Below, piece after piece: positions 18,087 to 26,989 of a DNA stretch of 64,000 nucleotides. The stretch spans positions 4,003,085 through 4,067,084 of the forward strand of contig NZ_DS544873.1 of the NCBI RefSeq assembly GCF_000154725.1. The letters are read 5' to 3'. The notes beneath the pieces were generated by a model, which saw nothing but the letters and a program-made list of their open reading frames with translations, was not told where the DNA came from and did no database searches. The first letter of the stretch is position 1. Each line of letters starts with the position of its first letter. Source of the stretch: Kordia algicida OT-1 (lineage in GTDB: Bacteria; Bacteroidota; Bacteroidia; Flavobacteriales; Flavobacteriaceae). The translations under genes were made by a program, and so were the position numbers.

Positions 18087-18830
18087 TCAATCAACAATTA
18101 CATGTTCTGTGATAGTTTTTTCAAGACGTTCTATCAATTCGGCACGTTTATTCTTAGGATAATCTCTCAAATTAATTGGTTCGTGTGCGTCTACTTTTAT
18201 GTGTGCGCCCAATCCGTACGGAAACTTTCCATATTTGGTCGTTTTCCACGAATTATTAATTGTTACGGGAACAATTTGTGCATCAGGAATATATTTAAAC
18301 AACACATCCAATCCTTTTGTTTTAAAAGGTTTCGGTACGCCAGTTCGACTACGAGTTCCTTCTGGGAAAATAATACCAGCATAATTATTTTCGTGAATCA
18401 GTTTTGCAAACCGAATAATTTCTGAAATGGCTTGTTTTGGATCATTTCTATCAATCAAAGCGGCGCCACTATGACGTAAATTAAAAGAAATACTTGGAAT
18501 TCCTTTTCCCAATTCTTTTTTGCTGATAAATCGCGGATAATGCTTTCGAAACAACCAAATTAACGGCGGAATATCATTCATACTCTGATGATTTGATACA
18601 ATAATTAACGGTCTGTCTGTCTCTAATTTATACGGATTTCTAAGTGTATGACGAGTTCCCAAAATATTGTGGCAACGCATCAAAGAAAATTGCAATGCAT
18701 TCACACTCATGTCATGTCCTTTCTGTCCGCCAACTTTGAGAAAAATCCACTGGATTCCATGAAAAACAACTAATAATAATCCGAAAAACAGTAAATAAAT
18801 ACTGGTCAATATATACGATAAAAACTTCAC
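18087..18830 (-). CDS. plsC: 1-acyl-sn-glycerol-3-phosphate acyltransferase family protein (PlsC)
   Basis: The 247-aa membrane-associated acyltransferase has the H(x)4D motif NHQSMND (His81, Asp86), the phosphate-binding FPEGTRSRTG near residue 155, and a hydrophobic N-terminal helix (residues 5-32). PlsC enzymes make phosphatidic acid from lysophosphatidic acid at the inner membrane. Related acyltransferases also make ornithine or other lipids, so the acceptor is inferred. It is the first gene of a pair with the HD hydrolase and lies just beyond the bacilliredoxin terminator. Confidence 0.85.
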   Translation of the reverse strand: MKFLSYILTSIYLLFFGLLLVVFHGIQWIFLKVGGQKGHDMSVNALQFSLMRCHNILGTRHTLRNPYKLETDRPLIIVSNHQSMNDIPPLIWLFRKHYPRFISKKELGKGIPSISFNLRHSGAALIDRNDPKQAISEIIRFAKLIHENNYAGIIFPEGTRSRTGVPKPFKTKGLDVLFKYIPDAQIVPVTINNSWKTTKYGKFPYGLGAHIKVDAHEPINLRDYPKNKRAELIERLEKTITEHVIVD

Positions 18831-18860
18831 TACGTTGGTACTTTATAATATGGCAAAATT

Positions 18861-18889
18861 AAAAAACAAAACCACGCAAAAGCGTGGTT
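18861..18889 (-). terminator. Terminator of the bacilliredoxin gene
   Basis: An 8-bp stem aaccacgc / gcgtggtt with an aaaa loop; read on the minus strand it is followed by a U-rich run. Confidence 0.75.
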
Positions 18890-18915
18890 CGTAATTATTT
18901 TTTTGGAAGAATGTA

Positions 18916-19326
18916 TTAGCAATTCTCGTTGTAAGCATCTTTTAAGTTCTCAGCAATCATTTCTGCTGGTCTTCCTTCAATATGATGACGTTCTAGCATG
19001 TGTACTAATTGTCCGTCTTTAAACAGTGCCATACTTGGAGAAGAAGGCGGAAAAGGAATCATATAACTTCTTGCTTTATCGGTAGCTTCTCTATCAACTC
19101 CTGCAAAAACAGTTACCAAATTATCTGGTTTCTTATCATTATCTAAAGACATTCTTGCGCCAGGTCTTGCGTTGGCTGCTGCACAACCACAAACAGAGTT
19201 TACAACGACAAGTGTTGTTCCTTCTTTAGCCAAAGCGTTATCAACAGCTTCTACCGTATGTAATTCTTCAAAACCAACTGCGGTTAAATCTGCGCGCATT
19301 GGCTTTACCAATTCTGGTGGATACAT
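18916..19326 (-). CDS. BrxA/BrxB family bacilliredoxin
   Basis: The 136-aa thioredoxin-fold protein has the family CGC motif (NSVCGCAAANARPGA, Cys46 and Cys48) and the conserved PFPPSSPSMALFKDGQLV segment. Bacilliredoxins remove bacillithiol from oxidised proteins, and many Bacteroidota carry the family. Activity here is inferred from the intact CGC. It is monocistronic with its own -7 box (TATCTTTG) and terminator. Confidence 0.9.
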   Translation of the reverse strand: MYPPELVKPMRADLTAVGFEELHTVEAVDNALAKEGTTLVVVNSVCGCAAANARPGARMSLDNDKKPDNLVTVFAGVDREATDKARSYMIPFPPSSPSMALFKDGQLVHMLERHHIEGRPAEMIAENLKDAYNENC

Positions 19327-19358
19327 AATCTTTTAAATTAAATTCATTAATAATTGTG

Positions 19359-19366
19359 CAAAGATA
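19359..19366 (-). promoter_or_regulatory. -7 element (TATCTTTG) of the bacilliredoxin gene
   Basis: The minus-strand TATCTTTG matches TAnnTTTG, 32 nt upstream of the ATG. No convincing -33 element is seen. Confidence 0.45.
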
Positions 19367-19485
19367 CGGATAATTCCTGTTGTACCCGAATTCATAAAAA
19401 CAGTTTTTTTGTTAAAGAAAAGTAAAAGATTAGCGCTAATTCTTAGAAATATGGTTGTCTTCAATATTTTTTTCTCGGGAAAATG

Positions 19486-19493
19486 TATCTTTG
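19486..19493 (+). promoter_or_regulatory. -7 element (TATCTTTG) of the TerB-DnaJ gene
   Basis: TATCTTTG matches TAnnTTTG and lies 25 nt before the ATG at 19519. Confidence 0.5.
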
Positions 19494-19518
19494 ATAAAAA
19501 CAAACTGAAACTAAATAT

Positions 19519-20328
19519 ATGAGTGGATTTGCAAGCTGGATTGGAGGCGCGTTGGGTTGGACACTTGGTGGACCTATTGGTGCCGCCATCGGATTTGCCA
19601 TTGGAGCAGCGGTTGACAAAGCAACGTCAAAAGGATTATTACTTGAGCCACCAAAGCGTGGCAGTCAACAACGTCGCAAACGTGTAGATCCTGTATATGA
19701 AAAAAGAAGAAGGCGCAAAACAGTTAGAGAAAAACAAGCGCAAACCAAATCGGGAGATTTTGAAGTAAGCTTATTAGTGCTTTCTGCGATTGTCATGAAG
19801 GTAGATGGAGAAGTTTCTGAGTCTGAAAAAGATTTTGTACGTAATTATTTTACCAAAATGTATGGAAAACAACGTGCAAATCATGCGTTTAAACTTTTTA
19901 ACGGATTGCTAAAAAAAGAAGACATTTCTACACGTCAAATATGTCAGCAAATTCAAATGTACATGGATCATTCGTCACGTTTGCAACTATTACACTATTT
20001 ATTTGGTGTAACCAAAGCAGATGGACATGTTGATGAAAGTGAAGTAGACTTAATCGAAAAAATTGCAGGATATTTATACATCAACGATCGTGATTTTCAA
20101 TCGATCAAAGCCATGTTTTATAATCCGGTAGACAGTGCGTATAAAATTCTAGAAATAGACAAATCGGCGACCAATAACGAAATCAAAAAAGCATATCGTA
20201 AAATGGCGAAGAAATTTCATCCTGACAAATTAGAACACTTAGGAGAAGAACACATGAAAGGTGCTAACGAGAAGTTTCAAAAAGTACAAAAAGCTTACGA
20301 ACAACTGCAAAAAGAACGCGGCTTTTAG
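19519..20328 (+). CDS. DjlA-like TerB/DnaJ-domain co-chaperone
   Basis: The 269-aa protein has a Gly-rich hydrophobic N-terminus (residues 1-33, resembling a glycine-zipper membrane segment) and a basic linker. A TerB-type helical domain follows (about 65-195, with VMKVDGEVSESEKDF and VTKADGHVDESEVDL as its acidic motifs). The C-terminal J domain has the HPD triplet at 234-236 (KFHPDKLEHLG). This order matches DjlA, an inner-membrane-anchored partner that stimulates DnaK ATPase. It is flanked by unrelated genes, and the client process is unknown. Confidence 0.88.
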   Translation: MSGFASWIGGALGWTLGGPIGAAIGFAIGAAVDKATSKGLLLEPPKRGSQQRRKRVDPVYEKRRRRKTVREKQAQTKSGDFEVSLLVLSAIVMKVDGEVSESEKDFVRNYFTKMYGKQRANHAFKLFNGLLKKEDISTRQICQQIQMYMDHSSRLQLLHYLFGVTKADGHVDESEVDLIEKIAGYLYINDRDFQSIKAMFYNPVDSAYKILEIDKSATNNEIKKAYRKMAKKFHPDKLEHLGEEHMKGANEKFQKVQKAYEQLQKERGF

Positions 20329-20390
20329 AATAAATTAATAAAATGTAAGTTTAAACATTTAACCCCAAACCTTAAATACCTACACCATCA

Positions 20391-20972
20391 ATGAACGAAT
20401 TCTGGATATACTTTAAATTAGGACTTAATCACGTATTAGATCTTAACGGATACGATCATATATTATTCTTAATTGTTCTTACAGTTGCATACACATTCAA
20501 AGACTGGAAACGAGTTTTTTGGCTCGTAACTATTTTTACTGTCGGACATACCATTTCACTAACGCTATCAACATACGGAGTCATTTCTGTAAAGGCAAAT
20601 TTAGCCGAATTATTAGTTTATATTACCATTTTAGCAACTGCATTATTCAACATATTTACAGCAGGGAAAAATATCAATAAAACAAAATTGGTTATTCTAT
20701 TAGTGGCAGCTTTATTCTTCGGACTAATTCACGGTTTGGCGTTTTCAAACTATTTCAAGCAAATTACAAGCGGATTAGATAGTAAACTTCTGCCAATGTT
20801 AGAATTCGCTTTAGGCGTAGAAGCTGGGCAAATCATTGTGGTTTTAGTCATGTTGGTACTTTCATTTGTGTTTCAAACCGTATTTCGATTCTCTAAAAGA
20901 GATTGGGTTATGGTCATTTCGGCAATTGTATTAGGAATTGCCATTCACATTGTAGATGCAAACTTCTTGTAG
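20391..20972 (+). CDS. HupE/UreJ family membrane protein
   Basis: The 193-aa polytopic membrane protein has the family signature GLNHVLDLNGYDHILFLIVL, a His/Asp motif likely to bind nickel or another metal, and about six predicted helices. HupE/UreJ proteins are linked to nickel or cobalt uptake for hydrogenase or urease, but no such enzyme is in the window, so the transported species is unknown. It lies 62 nt after the DnaJ-domain gene and may be cotranscribed with it. A good terminator follows. Confidence 0.8.
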   Translation: MNEFWIYFKLGLNHVLDLNGYDHILFLIVLTVAYTFKDWKRVFWLVTIFTVGHTISLTLSTYGVISVKANLAELLVYITILATALFNIFTAGKNINKTKLVILLVAALFFGLIHGLAFSNYFKQITSGLDSKLLPMLEFALGVEAGQIIVVLVMLVLSFVFQTVFRFSKRDWVMVISAIVLGIAIHIVDANFL

Positions 20973-21055
20973 AAACCTATAATTTTGGTAAAAAATTAAC
21001 AACAAAGCTGTTGTGAATCCATAAGAAACCTAATATCTTCGTTACATAAGCAAAG

Positions 21056-21082
21056 AAGCGACTATTATAGTTGCTTTTTTTT
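21056..21082 (+). terminator. Rho-independent terminator after the HupE/UreJ gene
   Basis: An 8-bp stem aagcgact / agttgctt (one G-U pair) with loop attat is followed by an eight-T tract. Confidence 0.8.
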
Positions 21083-21106
21083 GCTTTAAAAAGGTTAAAT
21101 TTACAC

Positions 21107-21541
21107 ATGCCAAAACAAAAACAAGCAAAATACGATCACGCCTATTTACGAATGGCAAAAGAATGGGGAAAACTCTCTTATTGCAAACGAAAACAAGTCG
21201 GCGCGATTATTGTAAAAGATAGAATGATTATCTCTGATGGTTACAATGGAACGCCATCCGGATTTGAAAATTTCTGTGAAGATGAAGAAGGATATACAAA
21301 ATGGTATGTGTTGCATGCAGAAGCAAATGCCATCTTAAAAGTAGCGGCTTCTACACAATCATGCGTTGGTGCAACGTTGTATATTACAATGTCGCCATGT
21401 AAAGAATGTAGCAAGCTCATTCATCAAGCTGGAATTACAAGAGTAGTGTATGTAGATGCATACAAAGATGACTCAGGAATACAATTTTTACAAAGAGCAG
21501 GCGTTGAAGTAGAACACATTCCTGTATTACAAACCTCATAA
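21107..21541 (+). CDS. Deoxycytidylate (dCMP) deaminase family protein
   Basis: From the ATG at 21107 the protein has 144 residues; a reading from 21071 begins inside the upstream terminator and is rejected. The zinc site is HAEANA (His70, Glu72) with SPCKEC (Cys98, Cys101), and the N-terminal CKRKQVGAIIVKD and GYNGTPSG match dCMP deaminases. The reaction converts dCMP to dUMP for thymidylate synthesis. A ComE-like DNA-binding role is the family alternative. The S41 peptidase gene starts 11 nt downstream, so the two are probably cotranscribed. Confidence 0.87.
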   Translation: MPKQKQAKYDHAYLRMAKEWGKLSYCKRKQVGAIIVKDRMIISDGYNGTPSGFENFCEDEEGYTKWYVLHAEANAILKVAASTQSCVGATLYITMSPCKECSKLIHQAGITRVVYVDAYKDDSGIQFLQRAGVEVEHIPVLQTS

Positions 21542-21552
21542 ATAAAAGCATT

Positions 21553-23151
21553 TTGAATAAAACAACACAATACTTATTGCCCGTGATTATTGCAGCCGCT
21601 GTAGCCGCAGGCGTATTTATTGGTGGAAAATTAAACTTCAGTGCTACGCCCGAAACGTTATTTTCGTCAAACACAAGCAAAGACAAACTCAATCGGTTAA
21701 TAGATTACATTGATTACGAATATGTTGATGAGGTAAATGTTGACAGTATAGTAGATGTTACGGTGACAAACATTCTCGAAAATCTCGATCCGCATTCGAT
21801 ATATATTCCTTCGGAAGACGAAAAAAGAATTGCAGAAAATATGCAAGGTGATTTCGTTGGTGTTGGAATTCGGTTTGATATGGTAAACGACACCTTAACC
21901 GTTGTTAGAACATTAGAAGGCGGACCAAGCGTTGCCGCAGGAATCAAAGCAGGCGATCGCATTTTAATGGCTGATAATGATACGTTGTACGGCAAGAAAA
22001 TGCGCAACACGCAAATAATCTCCAAGCTAAAAGGTGCTGAAAATACGTTTGTAAATCTCAAAATATATCGCAAGCAAACCGATAAAATATTCAATATCAA
22101 TTTACAAAGAGCCAAAGTGCCAATTCAAAGTGTTGTAGCACATTACATGCTTACAGACGATTTAGGATATATTAAAATCAATCGTTTTGCAGAAACTACG
22201 TATGATGAGTTTGTCGCAGCTATGAAAGCTTTGCAACAACAAGGCGCAAAAAATTTGACGCTTGATTTACGGAACAATCCTGGTGGAATTTTAGATGTAA
22301 CGCGCAGTATTGCAGATGAATTTTTAGAAGATGGCAAACTGATTCTATTTACCAAAAACAAAAAAGGAGAAATTGACAAATACTACGCAACGGATGAAGG
22401 CGATTTTGAAGATGGCGAAATTTATGTCTTAATCAATGAAAAATCGGCTTCGGCAAGTGAAATCATTGCAGGCGCGTTGCAAGACAATGACAAAGGTGTT
22501 ATTGTGGGAAGACGTTCGTTCGGAAAAGGATTGGTACAACGTCCGATGCCTTTGGGCGATGGTTCTGTAGTACGATTGACGATTTCTAGGTATTACACAC
22601 CAACAGGACGTTCCATTCAGCGTTCGTACAAAAATGGAAATAAAGATTATTTTGATGAATATTACGCACGATTCAAATCGGGAGAATTGAAATCTATTGA
22701 TAGCATCAAGGTAGCAGATTCGCTAAAATTTGAAACGCCAAAAGGGAAAATCGTATATGGTGGCGGCGGAATTATTCCCGATGTGTTTGTACCACTTTCC
22801 AGCACACCAGAAGAAATATCACTCGAAAGAGGATTACGAGCCAAAATAGTAGGATATATCAATGATTTTGTATTCAATAAACTAGATGCCGACAGAGCAA
22901 TGTACAGTAATATGAAGTTTAAAGAGTTTATGGACAACTTTGAAGTAAGCGATGATTTACTTGAAGAATACACCAACTTTTTAAGCGACATGCGTGGACA
23001 GCGTATTTACATTGAAAAATATGCTACACAAATAAAAAGACACATCAAAGCGGTTTATATTGAGCAATTATTTGGCATCAATGGGTATCAGCAACAACTT
23101 AATGAAGGCGACGAGATGATTGCCAAAGTATTGGAATTACAAGGGAAATAG
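21553..23151 (+). CDS. S41 family C-terminal processing peptidase (CtpA-like)
   Basis: The 532-aa protease starts at TTG (21553; MNKTTQYLLPVIIAAAVAAG), since no in-frame ATG exists upstream. An N-terminal membrane anchor (about 7-25) is followed by a PDZ domain (about 85-165, VGIRFDMVNDTLTVV) and the tail-specific protease core. The Ser/Lys dyad is Ser300 in SASASE and Lys325 in FGKG, at the usual 25-residue spacing. It should cleave C-termini of periplasmic or membrane-bound proteins. It is linked to the dCMP deaminase gene by spacing only. Confidence 0.9.
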   Translation: MNKTTQYLLPVIIAAAVAAGVFIGGKLNFSATPETLFSSNTSKDKLNRLIDYIDYEYVDEVNVDSIVDVTVTNILENLDPHSIYIPSEDEKRIAENMQGDFVGVGIRFDMVNDTLTVVRTLEGGPSVAAGIKAGDRILMADNDTLYGKKMRNTQIISKLKGAENTFVNLKIYRKQTDKIFNINLQRAKVPIQSVVAHYMLTDDLGYIKINRFAETTYDEFVAAMKALQQQGAKNLTLDLRNNPGGILDVTRSIADEFLEDGKLILFTKNKKGEIDKYYATDEGDFEDGEIYVLINEKSASASEIIAGALQDNDKGVIVGRRSFGKGLVQRPMPLGDGSVVRLTISRYYTPTGRSIQRSYKNGNKDYFDEYYARFKSGELKSIDSIKVADSLKFETPKGKIVYGGGGIIPDVFVPLSSTPEEISLERGLRAKIVGYINDFVFNKLDADRAMYSNMKFKEFMDNFEVSDDLLEEYTNFLSDMRGQRIYIEKYATQIKRHIKAVYIEQLFGINGYQQQLNEGDEMIAKVLELQGK

Positions 23152-23183
23152 TTTTACTACATTTTTAAAAAAACCAAAGGTTA

Positions 23184-23305
23184 GAATCAAGAATCAAGAA
23201 TCATGAGTCAAGAATCAGGATTTTTTCTAAGAATATTATGTGCAAGAGAAAAAGTCTAAAAGCGTCCACCCTGAGCGAAGTAGAAGTGAAGCGGTCTAAC
23301 ATCTA
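23184..23305. repeat. Intergenic repeat region after the S41 peptidase gene
   Basis: Tandem gaatcaa heptamers (from 23184) are followed by a 51-nt segment (23255-23305, tctaaaagcgtcc...) that matches 61620-61670 at 43 of 51 positions and is related, inverted, to 40440-40476. It is part of a dispersed family in this genome. Confidence 0.7.
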
Positions 23306-23381
23306 ACATCGCCAGCGATCCAACAGGCGAAGCCAAATCTAAACAGGAAGTTTCTAAATCTTTGAATTGAGCGTAGCAAAC

Positions 23382-23984
23382 CTAAATTTTATCATGAACC
23401 TTCGTATGATTTCCATCATTCCAAAGTGTTAAAATATCGGTGGCAACTTGCGCACCACTTCCTGCAGCAATAGCAAATTGACTTCTCCAACCAGCAATAG
23501 TGCCACATGCGTACAAACCATCTTTTACCAAATGATCGTTATTTGCAAGGTAGATTCTATCTTTTTTGGCTGCAGCTCTTGGATGCGGCGCAATAAATTC
23601 ATCCAAACCATCAATCGTCAACGGTTTTGCATAATTCAGTGCTAAGACAACTAACTTACTGTGATACGTATTCTTATTCGTAATAATTTGAAAATTTCCA
23701 GCTTCCCCAGAAACTTCCAAAACTTTCTCTTTCTCAATTTGCGCTACATGCGGATACATGCGTTGTAAATGCAATTGTCCTTCTTGTAGAATAGCAGCTC
23801 CCGTTTTTCCTTCAGGCAAACCGAGCACATTATTAAACAAGGCATTTTGTAAATGTGAAGTTTTTTGATGCAATATAATTCCGATCTTTTTCCCTTCGGC
23901 AAACGGTTTTTCTTTTGCAGAACCTAATACGAGCGCACATTGCATTCCAGAAACGCCACCACCAATTACCAATACATCAAACAT
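23382..23984 (-). CDS. Minimal FAD-dependent oxidoreductase (thioredoxin-reductase-like)
   Basis: The 200-aa protein has an N-terminal FAD Rossmann motif (VLVIGGGVSGMQCAL, GGGVSG at 8-13) and the C-terminal FAD-binding motif of the thioredoxin reductase group (GLYACGTIAGWRSQFAIAAGSG). The family is normally about 310 residues with an NAD(P)H domain and a CxxC inserted between these halves; both are absent here. It therefore probably binds FAD but takes electrons in an unusual way, or from a partner. The start ATG overlaps the stop of the small membrane protein gene by 1 nt, indicating translational coupling. Confidence 0.78.
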   Translation of the reverse strand: MFDVLVIGGGVSGMQCALVLGSAKEKPFAEGKKIGIILHQKTSHLQNALFNNVLGLPEGKTGAAILQEGQLHLQRMYPHVAQIEKEKVLEVSGEAGNFQIITNKNTYHSKLVVLALNYAKPLTIDGLDEFIAPHPRAAAKKDRIYLANNDHLVKDGLYACGTIAGWRSQFAIAAGSGAQVATDILTLWNDGNHTKVHDKI

Positions 23985-24190
23985 TACTTCTTATTATTAT
24001 TTACTTTTTCCTCAATCTTTTTGGAAGTCATAAAAATTAATAAAATCAAAATGACACACAAAGAGGCTACAATACTAATAAGTGCAATAAGGCTGTCGCC
24101 ATCTAATAAATTTTCAAAATCTAACTTGGTAGCATTGTAAATACAAAGTAAAGCGGCGATTGCCATGGCTACGTATGTGAATATCTTCAT
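23984..24190 (-). CDS. Small two-helix membrane protein, unknown function
   Basis: From the ATG at 24190 (MKIFTYVAMAIAALLCIYN) the protein has 68 residues with two predicted membrane helices, the second near residues 30-53 (LIALISIVASLCVILILLIF), and a Lys/Asn-rich tail. The 11-residue upstream extension is charged and unlikely. Its stop overlaps the start of the FAD oxidoreductase, so the two products are made from one message; it may anchor that enzyme to the membrane, which is inference. Confidence 0.6.
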   Translation of the reverse strand: MKIFTYVAMAIAALLCIYNATKLDFENLLDGDSLIALISIVASLCVILILLIFMTSKKIEEKVNNNKK

Positions 24191-24210
24191 TTCCTTTTTT
24201 TTAAATAGGC

Positions 24211-24257
24211 AGTCAATACGCATAAAACACCAAGAAAAGCGTCAATGCGTACTGACT
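24211..24257. repeat. 13-bp inverted repeat upstream of the small membrane protein gene
   Basis: agtcaatacgcat (24211-24223) and atgcgtactgact (24245-24257) pair with one mismatch across a 21-nt spacer. It lies between marC and the small membrane protein gene. It lacks a U-tract on the minus strand, so it could be an operator or a processing hairpin rather than a terminator. Confidence 0.5.
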
Positions 24258-24272
24258 TTATGTATTGCAAAT

Positions 24273-24857
24273 TTACTCAAATATTTTTTGAATACCTGTA
24301 GTAAATATTTTAACAGCAATTGCCAACAAGATCACTCCGAATACTTTTCTTAAAATTCGGATTCCGTTTTGCCCAAGTAATCGTTCAATTTTAGCGGAAG
24401 CTTTCAACACAATGTACATAATAATCATGTTGATTAAAATGGCAATAACAATGTTTAATGCATCAAATTCTGCACGAAGTGATAAAATAGATGTCAAACT
24501 TCCTGGTCCTGCCACCAATGGGAAGGCAATAGGAAATACAGAGGCGTCACTCATCGCATTTTCTTCATCTTCCTTAAACAAAGTAATTCCCAAAATCATT
24601 TCAAGTGCTAGAAAAAATAACACGAAAGAACCTGCAATGGCAAATTGATTTACGGTAATTCCAATAAGGCTCAACATGCTCTGCCCTATAAACAAAAATA
24701 CCGTTAAAATTACACCAGCAATAATTGTGGCTTTTCCAGATTGAATATGTCCAGTTTTTCGACGTAAGTCAATGATAATAGGAATGTTGCCTATAATATC
24801 GATCACGGCAAAAAGTACCATACTTGCTGTTAAAATATGTTTGAAATTTAACTCCAT
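24273..24857 (-). CDS. MarC family integral membrane protein
   Basis: The 194-aa protein has six predicted membrane helices and the family motifs FAVIDIIGNIPIIIDL and FPIAFPLVAGPGSLTSI typical of MarC (UPF0056). Despite the name, the family has no proven role in multiple antibiotic resistance and its substrate is unknown. It is monocistronic with a full promoter immediately upstream. Confidence 0.88.
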   Translation of the reverse strand: MELNFKHILTASMVLFAVIDIIGNIPIIIDLRRKTGHIQSGKATIIAGVILTVFLFIGQSMLSLIGITVNQFAIAGSFVLFFLALEMILGITLFKEDEENAMSDASVFPIAFPLVAGPGSLTSILSLRAEFDALNIVIAILINMIIMYIVLKASAKIERLLGQNGIRILRKVFGVILLAIAVKIFTTGIQKIFE

Positions 24858-24881
24858 TTTGATACAATTTTAAATTCGCGG

Positions 24882-24911
24882 CAAAAGTACAGTATTCGGC
24901 AAATTATCAAA
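24882..24911 (-). promoter_or_regulatory. Complete Bacteroidota promoter for marC
   Basis: On the minus strand TTTG (24908-24911), an 18-nt spacer and TACTTTTG (24882-24889) match the -33 TTTG / -7 TAnnTTTG consensus. The -7 box is 24 nt upstream of the ATG. Confidence 0.7.
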
Positions 24912-25004
24912 GCGAAAAGACATATTTTTTAGGTTAAATTAAAGTGAATTTAAGAAGCTCAAAAAAATCGTACAACTAGCGGAATTAAAACATTAGAAAA
25001 AAAG

Positions 25005-25012
25005 TATATTTG
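25005..25012 (+). promoter_or_regulatory. -7 element (TATATTTG) almost touching the DUF3109 start codon
   Basis: TATATTTG ends 4 nt before the ATG at 25017. Transcription would begin at about the start codon, so the message may be leaderless. Confidence 0.55.
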
Positions 25013-25016
25013 CAGC

Positions 25017-25586
25017 ATGTTTCAACTAGGAAAAACCATCGTTTCGGAAGACATTATCGAAAAGGATTTTGTTTGTAATCTTTCAGCTTGTAAAGGCGAA
25101 TGTTGTGTAGCAGGTGATGCGGGTGCGCCACTTGAAGAAGAAGAAATCAAAATATTAGACGATATCTATGATACGGTGAAACCTTTTTTACGAAAAGAAG
25201 GAATTGAAGCTATCGAAAAACAAGGAACTTATATTGTTAGAGAAAATGGCGATTTGGAAACGCCTTTGGTAGAAGGCGCCGAATGTGCGTACGTTATTTT
25301 TGATGATAAAAATACTGCTTTGTGCGGCATTGAAGAAGCCTATAACAAAGGTTTGATCGATTGGAAAAAACCAATTTCTTGTCACTTATATCCAATTCGT
25401 GTGGAAGATTACAGCGAATTTGCCGCAGTAAACTATCATAAGTGGCCTATTTGTGATGATGCCTGTACTTTAGGGAAAGAATTGCAAGTTCCGATTTATA
25501 AATTTGTCAAAGAAGCGCTCATCCGAAAATTTGGCGAAGATTGGTATCTCGAATTAGAGAAGACTGCACAAAAATTAGGTCGCTAA
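25017..25586 (+). CDS. DUF3109 family protein
   Basis: The 189-aa cytoplasmic protein is conserved in Bacteroidota. Its N-terminus has a Cys cluster (FVCNLSACKGECC, Cys20, Cys25, Cys29, Cys30), with more Cys in PISCHLYPIRV and WPICDDACTL, a pattern shared with YkgJ-like zinc- or iron-binding proteins. Metal binding is inferred; no reaction is known. It is monocistronic, with a -7 element abutting the start codon. Confidence 0.85.
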   Translation: MFQLGKTIVSEDIIEKDFVCNLSACKGECCVAGDAGAPLEEEEIKILDDIYDTVKPFLRKEGIEAIEKQGTYIVRENGDLETPLVEGAECAYVIFDDKNTALCGIEEAYNKGLIDWKKPISCHLYPIRVEDYSEFAAVNYHKWPICDDACTLGKELQVPIYKFVKEALIRKFGEDWYLELEKTAQKLGR

Positions 25587-25857
25587 TTGTTAAAATTTCA
25601 TTTTCTCATTTTTTTTTAAAACTTCACGTTTTATCGCTGTTACCAAAGAATTGATTGTTGTAACTTACTGATTTTCAATAAAAAATGCCATTTCTGAAAA
25701 ATGTTAAAATGTAAGAAAAAACCGTAGTGTTGTTAAAAACTCACGAACATTGTGAATAAGTTAGGCTTTCATTTCCGCATTCATTTTCCAATCTTTGTTA
25801 TTCCCAAATCAAACAATAGTCTTTTACCCAATTTCACATTAAAAACTCGATAATTTT

Positions 25858-26838
25858 ATGTCATCAGCAATAGAACCCATCTTACAAGAAAACAAAGACA
25901 GATTTGTTATTTTTCCAATCAAACATGCAGATATTTGGGAATGGTATAAAAAATCTGAGGCTAGTTTTTGGACAGCTGAAGAAATTGACCTTCACCAAGA
26001 TTTAACAGATTGGACTACAAAATTGAATGATGACGAACGTTATTTTATCAAACATATTCTTGCCTTTTTTGCAGCATCAGACGGAATTGTAAATGAGAAC
26101 TTAGCAGAAAACTTCGTAAATGAAGTACAATACTCGGAAGCAAAGTTTTTCTACGGATTCCAAATTATGATGGAAAACATTCATTCAGAAACATATTCAT
26201 TATTAATTGATACGTATGTGAAAGATGAAGCAGAAAAAGATAAATTATTCAAGGCAATTGAAAATTTTCCTGCCATCAAAAAGAAAGCAGATTGGGCTTT
26301 ACAATGGATTGAATCACCAAGTTTCGCTGAACGTTTAATTGCGTTTGCCGCCGTAGAAGGTATTTTCTTTTCAGGTGCTTTCTGTTCAATTTATTGGTTG
26401 AAGAAAAGAGGAATTATGCCAGGATTAACGTTTTCTAATGAGTTAATTTCTCGTGATGAAGGTGTACATTGTGATTTTGCAGTACACTTACACAATAATC
26501 ACTTAGTAAATAAAGTTCCTAAAGAACGTATTCGTGCCATCATTGTAGATGCATTAAATATTGAGCGCGAATTTATTACAGAATCTTTACCTGTAAGTCT
26601 TATTGGAATGAACGCTAAATTAATGACACAATACTTAGAGTTTGTTACCGACAGACTTTTACAAGAATTGGGTTGTGAAAAAGAGTATAATGTGTCAAAT
26701 CCATTTGATTTTATGGATATGATTTCCCTTCAAGGTAAAACAAACTTCTTCGAAAAAAGAGTTTCTGAATATCAAAAAGCAGGTGTTCTTAACAAAGAAG
26801 AAGAAAAAGACAAATTTAGCTTCGACGCTGATTTCTAG
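25858..26838 (+). CDS. nrdB: Ribonucleoside-diphosphate reductase, beta (radical) subunit, class Ia
   Basis: The 326-aa protein is of the eukaryote-like class Ia R2 type. Metal ligands are Asp75 (AASDG), Glu106 and His109 (ENIHSETY) with radical Tyr113 at the canonical +4 from His; the second ligand set lies in [10 protein letters not shown] and [10 protein letters not shown]. The C-terminal FSFDADF matches the R1-docking tail. With NrdA it reduces ribonucleotides to deoxyribonucleotides. It lies 151 nt upstream of nrdA on the same strand. A weak promoter-like pair (TTTG at 25794, TAGTCTTT at 25817) precedes it. Confidence 0.95.
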   Translation: MSSAIEPILQENKDRFVIFPIKHADIWEWYKKSEASFWTAEEIDLHQDLTDWTTKLNDDERYFIKHILAFFAASDGIVNENLAENFVNEVQYSEAKFFYGFQIMMENIHSETYSLLIDTYVKDEAEKDKLFKAIENFPAIKKKADWALQWIESPSFAERLIAFAAVEGIFFSGAFCSIYWLKKRGIMPGLTFSNELISRDEGVHCDFAVHLHNNHLVNKVPKERIRAIIVDALNIEREFITESLPVSLIGMNAKLMTQYLEFVTDRLLQELGCEKEYNVSNPFDFMDMISLQGKTNFFEKRVSEYQKAGVLNKEEEKDKFSFDADF

Positions 26839-26989
26839 TTGAAAAACCCGAATGATTTTGGCTGATTACAGCTAAACTCAAAAAACATAATAAAATACCC
26901 TAAACACTGATTTTTTTGCCGAAAAATTGGTAAATAAACTAACCCCTTTTCTGAACGAAAGTCAGAAGAATTAAAAAAGAGATGAGCAT

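Noticed and set aside
21071-21106. N-terminal extension of the dCMP deaminase
   Set aside because: It would start within the terminator hairpin of the preceding gene, and the conserved family start is near 21107.
23184-23220. Tandem gaatcaa units as a CRISPR-like array
   Set aside because: Units are 7 nt with no spacers and no cas genes; this is simple tandem repeat DNA.
24211-24257. Terminator for marC
   Set aside because: The hairpin lacks a U-tract on the minus strand, so it is listed only as an inverted repeat.
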